Shown piece by piece: positions 18,315-25,086 of a DNA stretch of 64,000 nucleotides. Position 1 is the first letter of the stretch. Each line of letters opens with the position of its first letter. Location of the stretch: NCBI GenBank assembly GCA_030425285.1, contig JAUIAY010000006.1, forward strand, positions 62,001 through 126,000, given 5' to 3'. Under the pieces are notes generated by a model. It saw only the letters and a program-made list of their open reading frames with translations. It had not been told where the DNA came from and ran no database searches. The position numbers were made by a program, and so were the translations under genes. This stretch comes from Bacteroidia bacterium (GTDB taxonomy: Bacteria; Bacteroidota; Bacteroidia; Flavobacteriales; Flavobacteriaceae).

Positions 18315-20114
18315 ATGAAACAATTTTACACGATTATTTTTTTACTGATATCACTAACCACTTTTGCCCAAATACCCGCTGGCTATTACGATACGGCAAC
18401 AGGAACAGGATATACCTTAAAAACACAACTTCACAATATCATTGATGACCATAATGATCAAGGTTATGATGCCATTGATGCCTTCATTGGTAATTATGAT
18501 TTAGATAATTATTATGAAACAACCAGCAACACGATTCTGGATATTTATTCCGAAAACCCAACTGGGAATGATCCTTACAATTTCACACCAGTTACTGATG
18601 AATGTGGTGAGTATGACAGCGAGGGCGATTGTTACAACAAGGAACACGTAATCCCACAGTCCTTTTTCAACTCCAATTCACCTATGCGAGGTGATGCACA
18701 CCAATTATTGCCTTCAGATGGACGTGTTAATGGATTTAGAAACAATGCGCCTTATGGACGAGTTGATGATAGTCAATTAAGTAGTCAAAGTGGTATTTCG
18801 AACCCAACTCAAAATGGTTCCAAATTGGGGAATAACTTGAACAGTGGTTATTCAGCTGGTTATAGTGATGAAGTTTTTGAACCTATTGACGAGTTTAAAG
18901 GCGATATTGCTCGTATCTATTTTTACTTTGTAACGCGATATGAAGATCAAATTAGTGCCTGGTCTGCTTATGAAATGTTTGACGGCAGTAGTGACAAAGC
19001 CATAGCCGATCCGTTTTTAAACATTTTAAGAATCTGGCACGAAATGGACCCTGTTTCGCAAAAGGAAATTGACAGAAACAATAATATTTACTACAACCAC
19101 CAAGGTAACCGAAATCCATTTGTTGACCATCCGGAATGGGTCGCTACAGTTTGGGATACCGATCCAGATACCGAGAGCCCTACTGCTCCAACCAATTTAG
19201 TAGCTTCAAATCCTACTTTTAACTCTATTGATTTAGATTGGAATGCATCTACTGATAATATTGGCGTGGTAGGTTATAACTATTACATTGATGATGTTTA
19301 TTCGGCAACAGTTCTGAGCACAACTCCTTCTAATACAGTTTTAGGTTTATCACCAAATACAACATACTGTTTCAAAATAACAGCTATCGATGCTGCTGGA
19401 AATGAATCAGCATTTAGTAATGAAGCTTGCGAAACTACTTTAGAGAACACCAATCTTCTTTGTATTGATGAAAGTTTTGAAAACATGCCTGCAAGTTCAA
19501 GTTCTTATTCAGATAGAAACTGGACTGGAGATGATGGATATACATGGGCGGCAACAGACGCTCGAACTGATCAAACACTAAACGGAAGCCGAGCCATAAC
19601 GATTAGAAATGGAGAATTAATCCTAAATGACTCAAATTTTCCAATAGAAGAATTAACAGTCACTACTCAACGTGTTTTCTCTGGAGATTCTGGCACCTTT
19701 GATTTAGTGATTAATGGAAATGTCATTGGGACTATCCCTTACGGTGATTCCCCTGTAACCACAACAATACCATGTAATATTAATAATGTTGTTGATTTAT
19801 CAATAAACAATAATAGCAATCCATCAAACCGTGTTATGTTTGATGATTTAAAATGGACTTGTTTTTTATTAAGTAACGAAGAATTCACTCAAAAAACAAT
19901 TACCATATATCCTAACCCGGTTTCAGGAAATCACATCACAGTCAATACAACTGAATCACTGGATTTCGAAATCTATAATTTATTAGGAAAGTTGACTTTA
20001 AAAGGAACGTCTCAAAACGGGCAAATTAATGTAGCCAATCTCACAAAAGGTATCTACCTGATTAAGCTCAAAACAGGCAACAGGACGATCACCAAAAAAT
20101 TAATAAAACAATAA
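18315..20114 (+). CDS. Secreted endonuclease I with FN3 and T9SS sorting domain
   Basis: A 599-aa exported nuclease. The signal peptide covers 1-18. The EndA/NucM-type endonuclease domain spans about 20-280, with the catalytic segment NKEHVIPQSFF and later HQLLPSDGRVNGFRNN. A fibronectin type III domain follows at about 286-376, then a beta-sandwich-like segment to about 520. Residues 529-599 are a T9SS sorting tail (IYPNPVSGN, IYNLLGKL, KGIYLIKLK, KKLIKQ). It would degrade extracellular DNA or RNA for nutrition. It starts one base after the methyltransferase stop. Confidence 0.9.
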   Translation: MKQFYTIIFLLISLTTFAQIPAGYYDTATGTGYTLKTQLHNIIDDHNDQGYDAIDAFIGNYDLDNYYETTSNTILDIYSENPTGNDPYNFTPVTDECGEYDSEGDCYNKEHVIPQSFFNSNSPMRGDAHQLLPSDGRVNGFRNNAPYGRVDDSQLSSQSGISNPTQNGSKLGNNLNSGYSAGYSDEVFEPIDEFKGDIARIYFYFVTRYEDQISAWSAYEMFDGSSDKAIADPFLNILRIWHEMDPVSQKEIDRNNNIYYNHQGNRNPFVDHPEWVATVWDTDPDTESPTAPTNLVASNPTFNSIDLDWNASTDNIGVVGYNYYIDDVYSATVLSTTPSNTVLGLSPNTTYCFKITAIDAAGNESAFSNEACETTLENTNLLCIDESFENMPASSSSYSDRNWTGDDGYTWAATDARTDQTLNGSRAITIRNGELILNDSNFPIEELTVTTQRVFSGDSGTFDLVINGNVIGTIPYGDSPVTTTIPCNINNVVDLSINNNSNPSNRVMFDDLKWTCFLLSNEEFTQKTITIYPNPVSGNHITVNTTESLDFEIYNLLGKLTLKGTSQNGQINVANLTKGIYLIKLKTGNRTITKKLIKQ

Positions 20115-20119
20115 TTATA

Positions 20120-20168
20120 AAAAAAGCGACTGGTCACACTGAGGTTCTCGAAGTGCAGTCGCTTTTTT
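20120..20168 (+). terminator. Terminator with a palindromic-repeat loop
   Basis: A 13-bp stem (20120-20132 with 20156-20168) flanked by A and T runs, strong on both strands. The loop is unusually long (23 nt) and holds a repeat-family sequence (see 20133-20155). Confidence 0.8.
20133..20155. repeat. Palindromic repeat fragment in terminator loop
   Basis: The loop includes ACTGAGGTTCTCGAAGTG, which matches with three changes the segment ATTGAGGTTCTCGAAATG read on the minus strand near 63265-63290. It belongs to the short repeat family scattered through this window. Confidence 0.5.
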
Positions 20169-20240
20169 GTTGGTTAATAACAAGGTGGATAACTAAAATT
20201 TTTCAATAGGATAAATACATACTATTACGACGAAAAAAAG

Positions 20241-20248
20241 TAAATTTG
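20241..20248 (+). promoter_or_regulatory. -7 box of purL (TAAATTTG)
   Basis: TAAATTTG matches TAnnTTTG exactly and is 31 nt before the purL ATG. Confidence 0.65.
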
Positions 20249-20279
20249 CATTTTCTTAAACAACTATAACAAACATATA

Positions 20280-23200
20280 ATGATTCATTTCTTTGGAAAC
20301 CAAAACAGCAAGGTCTTTGCTGTTCAAGCAACAAAAGAATTATCAACCGACACCATTACTAAATTAGTATGGGTTTTTGGCAACCAGCCTAAAATAGAAC
20401 AAGCATCTTTGGATGCTTTTTTTGTTGGCCCACGTGCTGCCATGATAACGCCTTGGAGTACAAATGCTGTTGAAATCACCCAGAATATGGGTATTGAAGG
20501 CATTATTCGTATTGAAGAATTTCAAACTGTTTCTGAAGGTTTCAAAGATTACGACCCTATGATTTCTCAAAAATACAAGGGGTTGAATCAAGATAGTTTT
20601 ACCATCAATATAGAACCTGAAGCTATAAAAAATATTGAGGATATTGCTACTTACAATAAACAAGAAGGTTTAGCCCTAAATGATGAAGAGGTTGAATACC
20701 TAAACAACCTTTCCAAAAAATTAGGCAGACCACTTACAGACTCTGAAGTATATGGTTTTGCTCAAATCAATTCAGAGCACTGTCGCCACAAAATATTTAA
20801 CGGTACGTTTGTTATTGATGGCGAGGAAAAACCGATGTCGCTCTTCAAAATGATTAGAGAAACATCAAACAAAAATCCTAACGATATTGTTTCGGCCTAT
20901 AAAGATAATGTGGCTTTTATAAAAGGTCCAAAAGTGGAACAATTTGCACCTAAACGTGCCGATGTTCCAGATTTTTACGCAACTAAAGATTTTGATTCGG
21001 TAATTTCTATAAAAGCCGAAACACATAACTTCCCTACTACGGTTGAGCCTTTTAACGGTGCTGCAACAGGTTCTGGTGGTGAAATTCGCGACCGTTTAGC
21101 TGGCGGAAAAGGGTCTATTCCTTTAGCCGGAACTGCGGTTTACATGACATCTTACTCGCGTTTAGAAGAAAACCGTCCTTGGGAACAAGCGGTTAAAGAG
21201 CGTGATTGGTTATACCAAACTCCAATGGACATTTTAATAAAAGCCAGTAATGGTGCTTCAGATTTTGGTAACAAATTCGGACAACCACTTATTACAGGTT
21301 CGGTTCTAACATTCGAACACGACGAGGCTAATGACTCTAACGATGTCACCCTGAGCGCGTCATCTCGAGCGCAGTCGAGAGGCGAAGGGTCTCAACCACG
21401 AAAATTAGGCTTCGACAAAGTCATCATGCTTGCAGGTGGTATTGGTTATGGTAAAGCTGACCAAGCCCTTAAAGACACACCAAAAAAAGACGACAAAGTC
21501 GTTATTCTTGGTGGTGAAAACTACCGTATTGGTATGGGTGGCGCAGCAGTTTCTAGTGCCGACACAGGCGAGTTTGAATCGGGTATTGAGCTTAATGCCG
21601 TACAACGTTCTAACCCAGAAATGCAAAAACGTGCTGCAAATGCGGTTCGTGGTATGGTAGAAAGTGACGAAAACTTTATCGTTTCTATTCACGATCATGG
21701 TGCTGGTGGTCACTTAAACTGTTTAAGTGAATTGGTTGAAGATACTGGTGGACACATTGATTTAGATAAATTACCAGTTGGAGACCCAACACTTTCTGAT
21801 AAAGAAATTATTGGTAACGAGTCGCAAGAGCGTATGGGATTGGTAATTGCTGAAAAGCATTTAGAAACCTTACAAAAAATTGCTGATAGAGAGCGTTCGC
21901 CAATGTACACCGTTGGTACAGTTACAGGCGATCATAGATTTACATTCGAGTCTAAAACCAAAGGCAACAAACCTATGGATTTAGCTATGGAAGATATGTT
22001 TGGCAGCTCGCCAAAAACAATAATGACAGATAACACGGTTACACGAAACTATACCGATGTAGCTTACAATAAAGATAAATTTTACGATTATTTAGATCAA
22101 TTGTTACAATTAGAAGCCGTAGCTTGTAAAGATTGGTTAACAAACAAAGTAGACCGCTGCGTTGGTGGTAAAGTAGCCAAACAACAATGTGTTGGCCCAT
22201 TACAAATACCATTAAACAACGTAGGTGTCATGGCTTTAGACTTTAAAGGAAAAGAAGGTATTGCTACATCTATTGGGCACTCGCCTATTTCTGGATTAAT
22301 AGATCCGGTTGCAGGTAGTAGAAATTCTATCACCGAAGCCTTAACCAACATTATTTGGGCGCCTTTAAAAGACGGTTTAAAAAATGTATCACTTTCTGCA
22401 AACTGGATGTGGCCTTGTAAAAACGAAGGTGAAGATGCGCGTTTATACGAAGCTGTTCAAGCAGTTTCTGAATTTGCTATTGGTTTAGGTGTGAATGTTC
22501 CAACAGGGAAAGATTCCCTATCTATGAAGCAAAAATATGCTAATGAAGAAGTTATTTCTCCTGGAACAGTTATCATTTCTGCTGGTGCAAACTGTACGGA
22601 TATTACCAAAATAGTTGAACCTGTTTTACAAAAAAATGCTGGTGATATTTATTACATCAACTTATCACAAGACAACTTTAAATTAGGTGGTAGCTCATTT
22701 GCTCAAGTAGTAAATAAAATTGGTAACGAAGCGCCAACGGTTAAGAGTGCCGATTATGTAAAAACTGTTTTTAACACCATTCAACAATTAATTTTAGATG
22801 AAAAAATTGTTGCAGGGCATGATGTAGCTTCAGGTGGATTAATAACGACACTTCTTGAATTATGCTTTGCTGATAATAATTTAGGTGCCGAATTAGATTT
22901 ATCTGCTTTAGCTGAAAATGATTCGTTTAAATTATTATTTGCTGAAAATGCAGGGCTTGTTATTCAAGCTGCTGATGCGTCTATTGAAACAGTTTTAACT
23001 GAAGCTAATATTGAGTTTTTCAACATAGGAAAGGTAACGGATGCTGATTTATTGAGCATCATTAACGGCACTGATGTCTTTACCATGACCATCTCACGTT
23101 TGCGTGATATGTGGTATAAAACCTCTTTCCTACTCGACCAAAAACAAACAGCAAACGGTTTAGCAAAAGACCGTTTTGATAATTACAAAAACCAACCACT

Positions 23201-24029
23201 TCAATATAAATTCCCTGCACATTTTACGGGAAAACTACCTGATGTCACTTCGAGTGATTCGCCTAAAGCGAATCGTATCGAGAAGCCAAAAGCCGCCATC
23301 CTCCGCGAAAAAGGCAGCAACTCCGAACGCGAAATGGCAAACGCCATGTATCTAGCTGGTTTTGATGTAAAAGATGTGCACATGACCGATTTAATCTCGG
23401 GGCGTGAAACATTAGAAGACATTCAATTTTTAGGTGCTGTTGGTGGTTTCTCTAACTCCGATGTGTTAGGCTCTGCAAAAGGTTGGGCTGGCGCCATTAA
23501 ATACAACGAAAAAGCCAATGAAGTTATTAAAAACTTCTTTGAAAGAGAAGACACGCTTTCTGTGGGTATTTGCAACGGTTGCCAATTGTGGATGGAGTTA
23601 GATTTAATAAACCCAGAGCACGAGCAGCATGGTAAAATGACTTATAACGACTCCCATAAACACGAAAGTGCCTTTACGTCTGTAAAAGTTCAAGAGAACA
23701 ATTCAGTGATGTTAGCATCATTGGCAGGTAGCACGTTAGGAGTTTGGATTTCGCATGGCGAAGGTAAATTCAGTTTACCATATGCTGAAGACAAGTATCA
23801 CATAGTAGCTAAATATGGTTATGAAGGCTATCCGCACAACCCAAATGGCTCCGATTTTAACACCGCCATGATGTGTGATAAAACAGGCCGTCATTTAGTA
23901 ACCATGCCGCATATAGAGCGTTCTACCTTCCAATGGAACTGGGCTAACTACCCTAAAGGCAGAAAAGACCAAGTCTCCCCTTGGTTGGAAGCCTTTGTGA
24001 ATGCTAGAAAATGGATTGAGAATAGATAA
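20280..24029 (+). CDS. purL: Phosphoribosylformylglycinamidine synthase PurL
   Basis: A 1249-aa single-chain FGAM synthase (large PurL), step four of purine synthesis: FGAR + Gln + ATP to FGAM. The N-terminal domain is followed by the synthetase half with NSEHCRHKIFNG and KAETHNFPTTVEPFNGAATG, and the C-terminal class-I glutaminase domain (from about 1003) with nucleophile C1098 in GICNGCQLW. Two in-frame inserts encode peptides absent from the usual sequence: residues about 355-372 (VTLSASSRAQSRGEG) and 988-1003 (DVTSSDSPKANRIEKP), both made of palindromic repeats. They fall in variable linkers, so the enzyme is probably active. A terminator follows directly. Confidence 0.96.
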   Translation: MIHFFGNQNSKVFAVQATKELSTDTITKLVWVFGNQPKIEQASLDAFFVGPRAAMITPWSTNAVEITQNMGIEGIIRIEEFQTVSEGFKDYDPMISQKYKGLNQDSFTINIEPEAIKNIEDIATYNKQEGLALNDEEVEYLNNLSKKLGRPLTDSEVYGFAQINSEHCRHKIFNGTFVIDGEEKPMSLFKMIRETSNKNPNDIVSAYKDNVAFIKGPKVEQFAPKRADVPDFYATKDFDSVISIKAETHNFPTTVEPFNGAATGSGGEIRDRLAGGKGSIPLAGTAVYMTSYSRLEENRPWEQAVKERDWLYQTPMDILIKASNGASDFGNKFGQPLITGSVLTFEHDEANDSNDVTLSASSRAQSRGEGSQPRKLGFDKVIMLAGGIGYGKADQALKDTPKKDDKVVILGGENYRIGMGGAAVSSADTGEFESGIELNAVQRSNPEMQKRAANAVRGMVESDENFIVSIHDHGAGGHLNCLSELVEDTGGHIDLDKLPVGDPTLSDKEIIGNESQERMGLVIAEKHLETLQKIADRERSPMYTVGTVTGDHRFTFESKTKGNKPMDLAMEDMFGSSPKTIMTDNTVTRNYTDVAYNKDKFYDYLDQLLQLEAVACKDWLTNKVDRCVGGKVAKQQCVGPLQIPLNNVGVMALDFKGKEGIATSIGHSPISGLIDPVAGSRNSITEALTNIIWAPLKDGLKNVSLSANWMWPCKNEGEDARLYEAVQAVSEFAIGLGVNVPTGKDSLSMKQKYANEEVISPGTVIISAGANCTDITKIVEPVLQKNAGDIYYINLSQDNFKLGGSSFAQVVNKIGNEAPTVKSADYVKTVFNTIQQLILDEKIVAGHDVASGGLITTLLELCFADNNLGAELDLSALAENDSFKLLFAENAGLVIQAADASIETVLTEANIEFFNIGKVTDADLLSIINGTDVFTMTISRLRDMWYKTSFLLDQKQTANGLAKDRFDNYKNQPLQYKFPAHFTGKLPDVTSSDSPKANRIEKPKAAILREKGSNSEREMANAMYLAGFDVKDVHMTDLISGRETLEDIQFLGAVGGFSNSDVLGSAKGWAGAIKYNEKANEVIKNFFEREDTLSVGICNGCQLWMELDLINPEHEQHGKMTYNDSHKHESAFTSVKVQENNSVMLASLAGSTLGVWISHGEGKFSLPYAEDKYHIVAKYGYEGYPHNPNGSDFNTAMMCDKTGRHLVTMPHIERSTFQWNWANYPKGRKDQVSPWLEAFVNARKWIENR
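21345..21390. repeat. In-frame nested palindromic repeat in purL
   Basis: The outer arms CACCCTGAGCG and CGAAGGGT enclose TCTCGAGCGCAGTCGAGAGG (21363-21382), itself an inverted repeat. It is translated in frame without a stop. The inner 20-mer aligns without gaps to the D-arm insert of the tRNA-derived copies at 24.2-24.6 kb. Confidence 0.7.
23244..23285. repeat. In-frame palindromic repeat in purL linker
   Basis: The core GATTCGC-CTAAA-GCGAATC is a perfect 7-bp hairpin flanked by GTCACTTCGAGT and GTATCGAGAAG. It is the same family as the inverted pair at 24867-24982. It encodes the linker before the glutaminase domain. Confidence 0.7.
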
Positions 24030-24033
24030 TAAA

Positions 24034-24060
24034 AAAGGAGCTTAAAATAAGCTCCTTTTT
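24034..24060 (+). terminator. Rho-independent terminator after purL
   Basis: A perfect 10-11-bp stem AAAGGAGCTTA / TAAGCTCCTTT with a short loop and T run, 5 nt after purL. It also lies just beyond the 3' end of the convergent tRNA-Pro gene. Confidence 0.88.
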
Positions 24061-24064
24061 TTCG

Positions 24065-24139
24065 TCGGGATGACAGGATTTGAACCTGCGACCACACGGC
24101 CCCCAGCCGTGTACGCTAACCGGACTGCGCCACATCCCG
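24065..24139 (-). tRNA. tRNA-Pro (GGG)
   Basis: A complete 75-nt cloverleaf on the minus strand. The acceptor stem is CGGGATG / CATCCCG with discriminator A; the anticodon arm is CACGG-CTGGGGG-CCGTG, giving anticodon GGG; the T arm is GCAGG-TTCAAAT-CCTGT (one G-U). CCA is not encoded, as is usual in this group. Its 5' flank AATTAATT and 5' two-thirds are repeated, in altered form, three times just upstream (24153-24660). Confidence 0.95.
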
Positions 24140-24152
24140 AATTAATTATCTA

Positions 24153-24238
24153 CTGCGACCATTCCGCCTCTAGCGGAATACGCTAACCGGACGGAGCCTG
24201 TCTCGAGCATCGCCGAGAGACCACATCCCGAATTAATT
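24153..24238 (-). repeat. Partial tRNA-Pro copy 1, remodelled
   Basis: Read on the minus strand: flank AATTAATT, tRNA 5' acceptor CGGGATGTGG, then a 28-nt insert replacing the first D-stem strand, then GTCCGGTTAGCGT identical to the tRNA, then a 19-nt anticodon arm of the same length but different sequence (TTCCG-CTAGAGG-CGGAA), then GGTCGCAG. The T loop and 3' acceptor are missing, so it cannot fold as a tRNA. It lies 5 nt from the flank of the true tRNA. Confidence 0.85.
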
Positions 24239-24469
24239 CTCTTCGAGAAATCTTTTAATTCCTCGTTTCTTTATTTTGCTTTCAAGTCTCCTTGCTTCTG
24301 TTCGATTGGAAACTTCTATAACTTTAACCAACTGCCACGGAATGCCCTTTGTAGTATACTTGTTTCCTCCTTTATTATGGACTAAAAGCCTATTTTCAAC
24401 ATCTTTCGATTCACCACAATAATATCTACCTAACAACTCACTCCAAAGTATGTATACATAATGTCTCAT
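24233..24469 (-). CDS. GIY-YIG nuclease, small single-domain
   Basis: A 78-aa protein consisting only of a GIY-YIG nuclease core. VYI (5-7) and YCG (17-19) stand for the two signature tripeptides; R27 in ENRL is the catalytic arginine, H31 and E63 (in RRLESKIKK) fit the conserved His and metal-binding Glu. It has no DNA-binding domain. The ATG lies directly after the tRNA-derived sequence GGTCGCAGGTT of copy 2, and the stop codon is inside the AATTAATT flank of copy 1, so the gene fills the space between two tRNA fragments. Small GIY-YIG genes of this type are common in Flavobacteria; their role is unknown. A homing or repeat-spreading role is inference. Confidence 0.85.
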   Translation of the reverse strand: MRHYVYILWSELLGRYYCGESKDVENRLLVHNKGGNKYTTKGIPWQLVKVIEVSNRTEARRLESKIKKRGIKRFLEEN

Positions 24470-24558
24470 AACCTGCGACCATTCCGCTTCTAGCGGAATA
24501 CGCTAACCGGACGGAGCCTGTCTCGAGCATTGCCGAGAGGCCACATCCCGAATTAATT
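24470..24558 (-). repeat. Partial tRNA-Pro copy 2, remodelled
   Basis: The same layout as copy 1, with three base changes (one in the anticodon-arm loop, two in the D-arm insert). It extends 3 nt further into the T arm (GGTCGCAGGTT) before the sequence becomes the GIY-YIG start codon. Its upstream flank AAACAATTAATT is shared with copy 3. Confidence 0.85.
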
Positions 24559-24574
24559 GTTTATTGTACTTCTT

Positions 24575-24660
24575 CTGCGACCATTCCGCCTCTAGCGGAA
24601 TACGCTAACCGGACGGAGCCTGTCTCGAGCATCGCCGAGAGACCACATCCCGAATTAATT
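24575..24660 (-). repeat. Partial tRNA-Pro copy 3, remodelled
   Basis: 86 bp, identical in sequence to copy 1, separated from copy 2 by a 16-nt spacer. It is the outermost copy. With copies 1 and 2 it has the same breakpoint after GGTCGCAG. Confidence 0.85.
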
Positions 24661-25086
24661 GTTTGAACTCACAAAAATAAAACATTAAATGAATTTCAAT
24701 TCTATTTACAGCCTTTCTTTTTGAACAATTATCCAATCTTCAAGAAGTTAAAACCTACTCTGATAAAATGAACTTCTTTATTGGGTTACGTTGTCATTCA
24801 GAATGAGGCACGAAGAGGAATCTCATTATTTTAGATTTCTGACCCGTTGTGCATTTTGAAAAATTCGTCAATTCGAGTGGATTTTTCGATTGAAATGAGA
24901 AAAATTTGTATCGAGAATTAGAATTTTGGTAACCAAAAGTTCTCGATACGATTTTTCGTACCTCAAAATCACTCGAACTGACGCTCAAACTAAATTTTAT
25001 GCTCAAAATACACAACAGGTTAAATAAAGTTTTGAATTATCTTCAGTAATTTTATATTTTGCCAATGACTTTTTCCCTAATTCAAA
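24661..25086. other. Gene-free region between tRNA array and acyl-CoA synthetase
   Basis: No supported gene. The first 180 nt are plain AT-rich sequence with a repeat-like start near 24788 (GTCATTCAGAATGAGG). The rest is the composite inverted repeat at 24842-25021, then 65 nt leading into the acyl-CoA synthetase gene. Confidence 0.6.
24842..25021. repeat. 180-bp composite inverted repeat
   Basis: The outer arms are ACCCGTTGTGCATTTTGAA (24842-24860) and, on the other strand, AACCTGTTGTGTATTTTGAG (25002-25021). Inside are two head-to-head copies of the GTCAnTTCGAGTG...GTATCGAGAA repeat (24867-24917 and 24939-24982 inverted), the same family as the second purL insert. No ORF is present. Confidence 0.75.

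Noticed and set aside
21405-21713. Antisense open frames inside purL
   Set aside because: They are by-products of the purL reading frame, with no start signal or recognisable product.
24233-24469. UvrC or an Slx1 nuclease
   Set aside because: The protein has only the GIY-YIG core (78 aa) and lacks the UvrB-binding, HhH or RING-type parts of these repair nucleases.
24153-24660. The three tRNA-like copies as extra tRNA genes or as a CRISPR array
   Set aside because: They lack the T loop and the 3' acceptor strand, so no cloverleaf can form. They have unequal spacers (16 and 231 nt), only three units and no cas genes, so they are not a CRISPR array.
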